From Acidobacteriota bacterium (GTDB lineage Bacteria > Acidobacteriota > Aminicenantia > Aminicenantales > Saccharicenantaceae), in assembly GCA_039683095.1 (NCBI GenBank), contig JBDKSB010000004.1, positions 18,537 to 82,536 on the forward strand: a DNA stretch of 64,000 bases, given 5' to 3'. Positions 8,366-16,086 of this stretch are shown here, one piece after another; within the stretch, counting starts at the first letter, position 1, and each line of letters opens with the position of its first letter. The position numbers and the translations under genes are program-made. The notes beneath the pieces were generated by a model, which was not told the origin of the DNA, did no database searches, and worked only from the letters and a program-made list of their open reading frames with translations.

Positions 8366-9460
8366 GTGACCGTCAAGATGCCGCGCAGGAAGTTCTTTAC
8401 GGGGCTGGCCGGATTGGGCCTCGCCCTCCCCTGGCTTCACCGCCCGGCCCGGGCCGCCGAGTTCCCGGCGGCCGCCTCCGGACCGGTCAACCGCCCGCTC
8501 ATCGTCACCAGCAAGACCAACGCCTTCGTCCGGGAAGCCGTCACGACGGCCGCCTGGGAGGAGCTGACGCGCGGCGGCAGCCCGCTCGACGCCGCCATCA
8601 AGGGAACGAACGTCTCGGAGCTCGACCCCAGGGACGCCTCGGTCGGCTACGGCGGAGATCCCAACGAGGAAGGGTTCCTCCAGCTCGATGCCTCGGTCAT
8701 GAACGGCCCCGACGGCAAGGCCGGGGCCGTGGCCGCCCTCGAGAACATCAAGACTCCCTCCGTGGTGGCCCGGCTGGTCATGGAACGGACGGACCACCTC
8801 ATGCTCGTGGGCAAGGGCGCCCTGAAGTTCGCCAAGATGCACGGCCTCAAGGAGGAGGACCTCCTGACCGACACGGCCCGGGAGCATTGGCGGGACTGGA
8901 AAGAGAACCTCAGCGACAGGGACTATTACATGCCGCCCATGGACAAAGACAAGCCCGAGGGCGGCGGGACGATCAACGTTCTCGTCCTCGACGCCAAGGG
9001 CGACATCGCCGGCTGCACGAGCACCGTCGGCCATCGCTTCAAGATCGTCGGCCGGGTCGGCGATTCCCCCATCATCGGCGCCGGGCTCTACGTCGACAAC
9101 GCCGTCGGGGCGGCCGGGGCCACGGGCCAGGGCGAGGAATCGATCAAGACCTGCGCCAGCTTCCTCGTCGTCGAGAAGATGCGGGAGGGCATGTCGCCTC
9201 AGGACGCCTGCCGCTACGTCTGCCGCCGCGTCATCGGCCGCCACAACGGCCGGCCGATGTTCAGCCTCAAGCTCGTCGCCCTCAGCAAGCGAGGCGAGTA
9301 CGGCTGCTGCGCCGTCCGGGGCAAGACGGACAAGGCCACCGGGAAGACCGTGGGCTTGGGCTTCGCCGTCCACGATTCCAGGGGCCACCGCATGGAGCCC
9401 GGGGATGCGCTCCTGCCGCCTATGACGGAAGCCGAGCGCAAGACCGTTCCCTGGAGATAG
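8366..9460 (+). CDS. N4-(beta-N-acetylglucosaminyl)-L-asparaginase (glycosylasparaginase), Tat-exported
   Basis: 364 residues. The start is a GTG at 8366, seven bases after GGAGG. The N-terminus MTVKMPRRKFFTGLAGLGLALP is a twin-arginine signal, so the enzyme is exported folded. The body matches the Ntn-hydrolase glycosylasparaginase family: RPLIVTSKTNAF, a long alpha chain with DPRDASVGYGGDPNEEGFLQLDASVM, then the autocleavage site before the Thr of GGGTINVLVLD. GCTSTVGHRFKIVGRVGDSPIIGAG and the GEE segment follow. The family cleaves the GlcNAc-Asn bond, the last step in breaking down N-linked glycoproteins. Its position between DUF2961 genes and after a GH3 gene suggests a dedicated glycoprotein or glycopeptide route (inference). 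Confidence 0.9.
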   Translation: MTVKMPRRKFFTGLAGLGLALPWLHRPARAAEFPAAASGPVNRPLIVTSKTNAFVREAVTTAAWEELTRGGSPLDAAIKGTNVSELDPRDASVGYGGDPNEEGFLQLDASVMNGPDGKAGAVAALENIKTPSVVARLVMERTDHLMLVGKGALKFAKMHGLKEEDLLTDTAREHWRDWKENLSDRDYYMPPMDKDKPEGGGTINVLVLDAKGDIAGCTSTVGHRFKIVGRVGDSPIIGAGLYVDNAVGAAGATGQGEESIKTCASFLVVEKMREGMSPQDACRYVCRRVIGRHNGRPMFSLKLVALSKRGEYGCCAVRGKTDKATGKTVGLGFAVHDSRGHRMEPGDALLPPMTEAERKTVPWR

Positions 9461-9506
9461 GACACGGGGCCGTCCAGAAAATAGGAATGCCACAAAGGAG
9501 CCTGAC

Positions 9507-11159
9507 ATGAAAAACATCGGAACATCGATCCTCATCCTGCTCGTCATCGCCTTCGCGGCCGCCGCGCCGGCCGAGGCCCAATCCCTCAGCGCCCTGACGG
9601 CGCCGCAGGAGGGGCGGACCATGAGGGCGACGAGCGGCAACCCCGATAACAACGACGACTACCTCGTGTTCGCCCGGGGCGAGACAAAGACCCTGGCCGT
9701 CCTCGAGGGTCCCGGCAAGATCACTCACTTCTGGTTCGCTCCCCTGTCCGCGGACATCCGCTATCCCCGGGCCCTGGTCCTGCGCATCTATTGGGACGGC
9801 GCGACCGAGCCCTCGGTCGAGGTGCCGTTCGGCGACTTCTTCGGCGCCGGCAACGGCATGCGGGCCGAGGTCAATTCGCTGCCCGTCAAGGTCAGCTCCT
9901 TCGGGCGCGGCTACAACTGCTACTGGGAAATGCCGTTCAAGAAGCAGGCCCGGATCACTGTGGCCAACGAGTCCGACCGGGCCGGGGCCGAGCTCTACTT
10001 CCAGGTCGATTGGACGCAGTATGAGCAGGCCCCCCCCGTCACCATGTACTTCCACGCCCGCTACCACCAGGAATATCCCCCCGAGATGGAGAAACCCTAC
10101 ACGGTCTTCGCCGGCCAGGGGCGCGGCCACTACGTCGGCACGGTCCTCTCCTCCCAGAACGGCATCGGCCACTGGTTCGGCGAGGGCGACGATTATTTCT
10201 ACATCGACGGCGAAAAAACCCCCTCCGTCCTGGGCACGGGCACCGAGGACTACATCAACGAGGCCTGGAACATGCGCGTCCACAGCGGCCTCTACACGGG
10301 CTGCACGATCTTCGAGCCGCGGTCTCCCGACGCCCGGGTGACGGCTTACCGCTGGCACATCCAGGATCCCATCATCTTCCGCAAGTCCCTGACGTTCACC
10401 ATCGAGCGGCGCGGCTTCATCATGAACGCCAAAGGCGAGGTCGTCGCCGAATCCGGGTCGCGGCCCGACAACTGGTCGTCGGTCGCCTTCTGGTATCAGG
10501 ACAGCATCGCCAGGCCCTGGTGCCCCTTCCCGCCCTACCGGGACAGGGTCAATCCCGAGATCGTGCTTCATTTGCCCGAGGTCATGGCCGCGATGAAGCA
10601 TTCCGACGGGGTGGAGCTCCAGCTCCTGCCCTACAACCGCGCGACCTGGACCAAGCCCTGGTTCCGGGCCAAAAATGCGACCGTCGGCTCCTGGATCGAG
10701 ATACCCTTCGAGATCAAGGACCCGGGGCGTTATTCGATGTCGCTCTTCCAGACCCTGCGCACGGACGAGGGCCTCTGGAAGGTCCTCATCGACGGACAGG
10801 AGATCCCGGCCGTCGGCGAGTCCCATATCCCCGGCGGCTATGACGTCGACCTCGTCCGCCAGCTCGCCCCGGAGGCCGTCAACACGGTCCTCGATTTCTA
10901 CAATGTTTTCCGCAGGGACGAGCATGAGGACATCATCTACGGGCAGCGCCGCGAGGCGAAGATCGGCCTGTTCGAGTTCAAGCCCGGCGTCCATGCCCTG
11001 AAGCTCGTCTGCATCGGGGCCAATCCCCTGGCGGTCGACCCGCTCACGGGCAAGCCCGGCTACAACCTGGCCGCCGACGTCCTGTCGCTGCGCCAGATCC
11101 CGTTCGAGAACATGGACGCCTGGGTCGAGAAGATGCTCCGGATGGAGAAACGGAAATAG
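9507..11159 (+). CDS. DUF2961 (GH172-type) secreted protein, copy 2
   Basis: 550 residues. AAAGGAG precedes the ATG. Residues 1-24 form a cleavable signal peptide ending AEAQ. The DUF2961 core has GPGKITHFWFAP, RIYWDGATEPSVEVPFGDFFG (about 93-113), SFGRGYNCYWEMPF, FHARYHQEYPP, GRGHYVGTVLSSQNGIGHW and GTGTEDYINEAWNMR (about 243). A C-terminal beta domain follows (NRATWTKPWFRAKNATVGSWIEIPF). It is clearly a paralogue of the next gene: same length and same domain order. Two adjacent paralogues suggest related substrates or both linkages of one polymer. The family's established activities are on furanosides; the substrate here is unknown. Confidence 0.87.
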   Translation: MKNIGTSILILLVIAFAAAAPAEAQSLSALTAPQEGRTMRATSGNPDNNDDYLVFARGETKTLAVLEGPGKITHFWFAPLSADIRYPRALVLRIYWDGATEPSVEVPFGDFFGAGNGMRAEVNSLPVKVSSFGRGYNCYWEMPFKKQARITVANESDRAGAELYFQVDWTQYEQAPPVTMYFHARYHQEYPPEMEKPYTVFAGQGRGHYVGTVLSSQNGIGHWFGEGDDYFYIDGEKTPSVLGTGTEDYINEAWNMRVHSGLYTGCTIFEPRSPDARVTAYRWHIQDPIIFRKSLTFTIERRGFIMNAKGEVVAESGSRPDNWSSVAFWYQDSIARPWCPFPPYRDRVNPEIVLHLPEVMAAMKHSDGVELQLLPYNRATWTKPWFRAKNATVGSWIEIPFEIKDPGRYSMSLFQTLRTDEGLWKVLIDGQEIPAVGESHIPGGYDVDLVRQLAPEAVNTVLDFYNVFRRDEHEDIIYGQRREAKIGLFEFKPGVHALKLVCIGANPLAVDPLTGKPGYNLAADVLSLRQIPFENMDAWVEKMLRMEKRK

Positions 11160-11184
11160 CCCGCCGAAAGATGGAGGCCGCGCC

Positions 11185-12837
11185 ATGAGAGCGACACCGT
11201 TCCGCCTGATCGCGACGGCGGCCCTGGCCGCCGTTCTCGCCGCCGCCCTGGCCGCCCAGGACCTCAACGACCTGATGAAGCCTCAGCCGGGGCGGAGCAT
11301 GCGGGCTTCGACCGGCGACCTGACCGAGAACGAGGACGCCATCCACCTCGACAAGGGCGAAAGCCGGACCATCATACTCCAGGGGCCGGGGAAGATCGAG
11401 CACATCTGGTTCATCGCCAGCTCGATGGACATCCGCTACCCGCGGGCCGTTGTTCTGCGGGTCTATTGGGACGGCTCGCCCGTCCCCTCGGTCGAGACGC
11501 CGGTCGGCGACTTCTTCGGCGTCGGCAACGGCATGCGGGCCGACATCGACTCCCTGCCGGTCAAGGCCAGCTCGTTCGGCCGCGGCTACAACTGCTACTG
11601 GCCGATGCCGTTCCGCCGGGAGGCCCGCATCGTCGTGACGAACGAGTCCGACAGGGAACCGGCCGGGATCTTCTACCAGGTCGACTGGGTCAAGTGGGAC
11701 CAGGCGCCGGAGGACCTGCTGTACTTCCACGCCCGTTACCATCAGGAATACCCGCCGCAGATGGGCCAGCCCTACACGGTCTTCGTCGGCGAGGGGCGCG
11801 GCCACTACGTCGGCACCGTCCTGTCCTCCCAGAACGCCATCGGGCACTGGTACGGCGAAGGCGACGATTTCTTCTACATCGACGGCGAGAAGCAGCCGTC
11901 CATCCTGGGCACGGGGACGGAGGACTATTTCAACGACGCCTGGAACATGCGCGTCCACTCGACCCTGTTCACGGGCTGCACCGTGTTCGAGCCCCGGGGC
12001 ATCGACGCCCGGATCACCGCCTATCGCTGGCACGTCGCCGACCCCATCCTCTTCAGCAAGTCCCTGCGGTTCGAGATCGAACGAAAAAGCATCATCATGA
12101 ACGCCGCGGGCCAGGTCGTCGACGATTTCAAGCCGCGCCCCGACCACTGGTCTTCCGTGGCCTACTGGTACCAGGACGGGATCGCCAGGCCGTGGTGTCC
12201 CTTCCCGCCCTACCGGGAGCGGGTCAACCCCGAGATCGTCCTCCACCTGCCCAAGGTCGCGGCCACGATGACGCATTCCCCTGGCGTCGAGCTTCAGGTC
12301 CTGCCCTACAACCGGGCCACCTGGACCAAGCCCTGGTTCCGGGTCCGGAACGACGCCGTCGGGTCGTGGGTCGAGATCCCCTTCGATATCAAGGAGAAGG
12401 GGCGTTATTCGATGTCCCTGTTCCAGACCCTGCGCGAGGACCAGGGGATCTGGAAGGTCCTCGTCGACGGCCGCGAGATCTACGACGCCGGCGAGTCCCA
12501 GATCTCCGGCAACTACAGCATCGACGAGGTCGCGCTGATCCCGAAGTCGAAGATCAACAAGGTCCTCGACTTTTACAATATCTATAAGAAGAACGAGCAC
12601 GAGGACTACACCTGGGGCCAGGGGCGCGAACGCAAGATCGGCCTGTTCGAGTTTGCGCCGGGCAGGCACACGCTCCGGCTCGTCTGCATCGGCGCCAACC
12701 CCTCGGCCGTCGACGCGGAGACCGGCAAGCCCGGGTACAATATGGCCGCCGACATCCTGTCCCTGCGGAAGCTCCCCTTTGAGCACACGGACGAGTGGAT
12801 CGACCAGGTGCTCAAGCTGGAAAAGGGCCGTATATAG
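11185..12837 (+). CDS. DUF2961 (GH172-type) secreted protein, copy 3
   Basis: 550 residues. GATGGAGG precedes the ATG, 25 bases after the previous stop. Residues 1-28 are a signal peptide (LAAVLAAALAAQ). It is a tandem paralogue of copy 2, with GPGKIEHIWFIA, RVYWDGSPVPSVETPVGDFFG, SFGRGYNCYWPMPF, FHARYHQEYPP, GTGTEDYFNDAWNMR and the C-terminal GRYSMSLFQTLRED domain. The two differ most at the N-terminus and around residues 440-500, as expected for an older duplication with diverged specificity. It is probably periplasmic or secreted. Confidence 0.87.
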   Translation: MRATPFRLIATAALAAVLAAALAAQDLNDLMKPQPGRSMRASTGDLTENEDAIHLDKGESRTIILQGPGKIEHIWFIASSMDIRYPRAVVLRVYWDGSPVPSVETPVGDFFGVGNGMRADIDSLPVKASSFGRGYNCYWPMPFRREARIVVTNESDREPAGIFYQVDWVKWDQAPEDLLYFHARYHQEYPPQMGQPYTVFVGEGRGHYVGTVLSSQNAIGHWYGEGDDFFYIDGEKQPSILGTGTEDYFNDAWNMRVHSTLFTGCTVFEPRGIDARITAYRWHVADPILFSKSLRFEIERKSIIMNAAGQVVDDFKPRPDHWSSVAYWYQDGIARPWCPFPPYRERVNPEIVLHLPKVAATMTHSPGVELQVLPYNRATWTKPWFRVRNDAVGSWVEIPFDIKEKGRYSMSLFQTLREDQGIWKVLVDGREIYDAGESQISGNYSIDEVALIPKSKINKVLDFYNIYKKNEHEDYTWGQGRERKIGLFEFAPGRHTLRLVCIGANPSAVDAETGKPGYNMAADILSLRKLPFEHTDEWIDQVLKLEKGRI

Positions 12838-12879
12838 CCCTATACTCCAAGGTCGGCCTCGCAAGAAAGGACCCGATCT

Positions 12880-14964
12880 ATGCGACGTTCAGTCCCCTTC
12901 GGCCAGGTTGCCGTCCGTCTCGCGGCCGCCGGCCTGGCCGCGACCGCCCTGCTGAGCCTGGCTCCCCTCTTCCCGCAGACGAAGCCCTCGGCCCTGCCCG
13001 AGCGCTACCGGGCCTGGCTCGATGAGGACGTCGTCTACATCGTCACGCCCAACGAGCGCAGCGTTTTCCTCGATCTTTCGACCGACCGCCAGAGAGACCT
13101 CTTCATCGAGGCTTTCTGGAAGCACCGCGATCCGTCCCCGGGCACGGACGCGAACGAGGCCCGCGACGAGCACCAAAGGCGACTGGCCTACGTCAATCGC
13201 ATGTACCGGGGCGCCGGCAAGCCGGGCTGGCAGACTGACCGGGGAAAGGTCTATCTCATCCTCGGTCCGCCGCGGACCGCGCGATCGTTCCCCGGCATCT
13301 CGACCGTCTATGAATCAGAGGTCTGGTCCTACGAGGGCCTCGAGACCCCCGGCATCCCGACGGACATCAATCTGCTTTTTTTCAAGAAGAACGGCATGGG
13401 CGACCTGGTCCTCTACGACCCGGCCGGGGACGGCCCCTGGAGCCTGATGTCCAATTACGAGGGCGACACCGGACAATACCTAGATTCCTACGAAGCATTG
13501 AGCCTGATCGAGCCCGAGCTGGCCAAGGCCTCGATCTCCTTCGTCCCGGGCGAGACGGTCGTGCACATGCCATCCCTCATGTCGATGACCATCCTGCAGA
13601 ACCTCGACTCCGCCGCCTACCGGGCGGTCGAGGATACGTACGCCCGGAAATTCCGCGAATACAAGGACGTCGTCGAGGTCGAATACACGGCCAACTACAT
13701 CGACAGCGGCTCGATGCTCCAGGTCCTTCAGGATGCGTCCGGGACGTCCTTTGTCCACTACCTGATCGAGCCGGCGGGCGTCTCCGTGGGCAGCGCCCAG
13801 AGCCGGGTCACGACGGACCTGGTCTTCAACGGCATCCTGACTGACCGCCTGGGCCGGACCGTCTTCCAGTTCGAGAAGAAGGTCCCGCTCAGCTTCACCG
13901 CCGAGCAGTTCGAGAAACTGCGGCAGCGGCCGCTCAGTTTCTCGGGCATCTTCCCCGTCTTGCCCGGCGAATACCGGCTGGCAGTCCTGATGAAGAACGC
14001 CGTCTCCAAGGAGTTCACCTCCCTCGAGCGGACGATCAAGGTCGAGGCCGCCGGGGCGGCGCCGCGGCTCTCGCCGCTCATCCTCGCGTTCAACGCCGCC
14101 CGCCTGTCGCCGGCACCGGCCGGTCCCAAGCCCTATGTGGTGCGGGACCTTCAGCTCTATTGCCAGCCGGGCGACACGTTCCTGACAAGGGAGCGTCTTT
14201 ATGCCCATACGCAGGCCCTCGGCCTGTCCCCGCAGATGCGTTCGAGCGGAAGCCTCAGGTTCACGCTGGAATCGGACGAGGGAATCGTCGCGGCCAAGGT
14301 CCAGCCGCTGGCCCGTCCGGGCGACATCGACTTCGTCGAGGTCTTCCCGCTGGAGACGGTCAAGCCGGGATACTACCGGATCGTCGCCGCGCTCCTCGAC
14401 GGGAACGGGCAGGAGATCGGCCGGCAAATCAAGGACTTCCAAGTTTCGGGGGTGGGCTATCTCCCGAGGCCCTGGGTGATCAGCCAATCCGTAATGGACG
14501 GCGCGCCGGCGTCGCTCACCGACAACATCCTGGGACGTCAATGGGCCGCCGCCGGCGATCAAGCCAGGGCCGCCGTTCTTCTTGAGCGCGCCTGCAGGGC
14601 CAGCCCGGGTATCCGCTCGTTCGCTCTCGACCTGGCCCGGACGTACCTCGTCCAGAAGCGGATGAGCGACGTCCTGGCCGTCCTCGAGCCCTACGTGCCG
14701 GAGGCGGAGAAGGATTTCGATCTCGGCTGCCTCCTGGCGGACGCGCGCCGGATCCTGGGACGGCACGCCGAGGCCCTCGAACTCTATCAGGCGCTTCTTT
14801 CGTCCTTCGGCCTGAACGCCCGGGTGCTCAACGGCATTGCCGAGAGCCGGCTCAGCCTCGGCGACCGGGCCGCGGCGATCGCCGCGTGGAAGAAGTCGCT
14901 GGAGATCGATCCCTCACAGGCGACCCTCAAGGACCGCATTGCCGAGGCCGAGAAACGCCGCTAG
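12880..14964 (+). CDS. GWxTD domain protein with C-terminal TPR repeats
   Basis: 694 residues. GAAAGGA lies about eight bases before the ATG. The signal peptide or anchor is at residues 10-32. The GWxTD domain spans about 40-170: WLDEDVVYIVTPNERSVFLDL, FWKHRDPSPGTDANEARDEH, then GKPGWQTDRGKVYLILGPP, the family's naming motif. Beta-rich middle domains follow, then TPR-like helices from about 560 to the end (WAAAGDQARAAVLLERACRASP, HAEALELYQALLSSFG). The GWxTD family is common in Acidobacteriota and relatives and has no proven function. Its position as last gene of the same-strand run suggests a periplasmic structural or assembly role for the locus (inference). It converges on the peptidase gene with four bases between stops. 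Confidence 0.85.
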   Translation: MRRSVPFGQVAVRLAAAGLAATALLSLAPLFPQTKPSALPERYRAWLDEDVVYIVTPNERSVFLDLSTDRQRDLFIEAFWKHRDPSPGTDANEARDEHQRRLAYVNRMYRGAGKPGWQTDRGKVYLILGPPRTARSFPGISTVYESEVWSYEGLETPGIPTDINLLFFKKNGMGDLVLYDPAGDGPWSLMSNYEGDTGQYLDSYEALSLIEPELAKASISFVPGETVVHMPSLMSMTILQNLDSAAYRAVEDTYARKFREYKDVVEVEYTANYIDSGSMLQVLQDASGTSFVHYLIEPAGVSVGSAQSRVTTDLVFNGILTDRLGRTVFQFEKKVPLSFTAEQFEKLRQRPLSFSGIFPVLPGEYRLAVLMKNAVSKEFTSLERTIKVEAAGAAPRLSPLILAFNAARLSPAPAGPKPYVVRDLQLYCQPGDTFLTRERLYAHTQALGLSPQMRSSGSLRFTLESDEGIVAAKVQPLARPGDIDFVEVFPLETVKPGYYRIVAALLDGNGQEIGRQIKDFQVSGVGYLPRPWVISQSVMDGAPASLTDNILGRQWAAAGDQARAAVLLERACRASPGIRSFALDLARTYLVQKRMSDVLAVLEPYVPEAEKDFDLGCLLADARRILGRHAEALELYQALLSSFGLNARVLNGIAESRLSLGDRAAAIAAWKKSLEIDPSQATLKDRIAEAEKRR

Positions 14965-14968
14965 ACCG

Positions 14969-15934
14969 CTATTTCTCTTGATATACGACGGCCAGGACGG
15001 TCCGTCCGACCGCCGCCAGGGTGTTCTTGTCGATCTTGTCCAGGGTATCGCCGGCGGTGTGCCAGCTCTTGGGGAAGCCGCCGCGCCCGGCGTCATAATC
15101 GATGATGTCGATGGTCGGGATGCGGGCAAAGCGGTTGATGTAGACGTGGTCGTCGACGAGCGGGTCGGATTCGCTCTCGATGAAGTATTTCCCCAAGCCG
15201 AGGCCGCGGGCCGTCTCCCAGACCATCTTGACGACGGCCGGGGCGAAAGACAGCGACTCCCCTTCCATCGGGAAGACCGCCCCGCGGTCACCGACCATGT
15301 CGAGCAGGATGCCGAAGCGGGCCCGGTAGCCGTCCCGGTGCGGGTTCCTGGCCCAGTACTGCGAGCCGAGGCCCCAGCTGTCCTCGGAGGAGCGGCCGCG
15401 CCAGTTGGCGTGCTCGCCGAAGTCCTCCAGGTCGAGGAGCACGATATCGACCCCGACGGCGGGCTTCCTCAGCGCGAGACACCGGGCGACCTCGAGCAGG
15501 ACCCCGGCGCCGCTGGCGCCGTCGTTGGCGCCCATGACCGGCCGGAAATGGTTGGCCGGATCGGGGTCGTGGTCCGCGAACGGCCGGGAGTCCCAGTGGG
15601 CGCAGAGCAGGACCCGGTCCCCGGCCCCCGCGTTGAACGAGGCGACGATGTTCTTCCCCTCGAGGGGCCGCCCGTCGAAGGCCCGGGCCTTGAACTCCTG
15701 GACGACGACGTCGGGCGTCCACTGCCGCAGCGTCTTGACGAACCATTCGGCGCAGGCGGCGTGCGCCGGCGTGCCGGGCACGCGCGGCCCGAGATCGACC
15801 TGGGCTTTCACGAAGCCGTAAGCCGAGGCCGCGTCGAACTCCGCTTTGGCCGCTTTGATCCCCGGCTGGCTGCCGCAGGAAAGAGCGGCGGCCACGAGAC
15901 AGACGATGGTGACAGGAAATGCTCTGCTGATCAT
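14969..15934 (-). CDS. M28 family lipoprotein, glutaminyl-peptide cyclotransferase-like
   Basis: 321 residues. I chose the ATG at 15934 because it begins a clean lipoprotein signal (MISRAFPVTIVCLVAAALSC, lipid Cys at 21). A longer frame upstream reads through a promoter. The zinc aminopeptidase-like core has LLCAHWDSRP (His, Asp), VMGANDGASGAGVLLE (Asp, with Glu nearby), VLLDLEDFGEHA, and a late FPKSWHTAGDTLDKID His. This HWDSR/GANDGASG/DLEDFG set matches bacterial glutaminyl cyclases of the M28 clan, which turn N-terminal Gln into pyroglutamate; simple aminopeptidases look similar. A TATAAT ends only nine bases before the ATG and no Shine-Dalgarno is visible, so the message may be leaderless. 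Confidence 0.85.
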   Translation of the reverse strand: MISRAFPVTIVCLVAAALSCGSQPGIKAAKAEFDAASAYGFVKAQVDLGPRVPGTPAHAACAEWFVKTLRQWTPDVVVQEFKARAFDGRPLEGKNIVASFNAGAGDRVLLCAHWDSRPFADHDPDPANHFRPVMGANDGASGAGVLLEVARCLALRKPAVGVDIVLLDLEDFGEHANWRGRSSEDSWGLGSQYWARNPHRDGYRARFGILLDMVGDRGAVFPMEGESLSFAPAVVKMVWETARGLGLGKYFIESESDPLVDDHVYINRFARIPTIDIIDYDAGRGGFPKSWHTAGDTLDKIDKNTLAAVGRTVLAVVYQEK

Positions 15935-15943
15935 CGTGAGGAC

Positions 15944-15949
15944 ATTATA
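15944..15949 (-). promoter_or_regulatory. -10 box nine bases upstream of peptidase ATG
   Basis: A perfect TATAAT on the minus strand is separated from the ATG by GTCCTCACG. Transcription from it would start at or next to the start codon. No good -35 is visible. Confidence 0.45.
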
Positions 15950-16021
15950 CCTTTTTGCCGGGCAAGAGGGACAGCCCCCTGCCGGCCCGAAGGGGTCGAA
16001 GAGGTTTGACCCCATCTTGGT

Positions 16022-16049
16022 TTGACCCTCCCGCTGTTTTATCTATAAT
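16022..16049 (+). promoter_or_regulatory. Sigma70-like promoter for VPS10 protein 1
   Basis: TTGACC at 16022-16027, a 16-base spacer, then TATAAT at 16044-16049. Transcription should start near 16056, giving a leader of about 30 bases with AAGGAGG before the ATG at 16087. Confidence 0.7.
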
Positions 16050-16086
16050 TTGGCCTATCGCTATTCTCCCCTCCAAGGAGGTCGGC

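Noticed and set aside
15950..16030. Short GGGACAG / TTTGACCCC inverted bits as another family B copy
   Set aside because: Matches are too short and lack the GGTATTGTGTCCC core; part of it is the -35 box of the VPS10 promoter.
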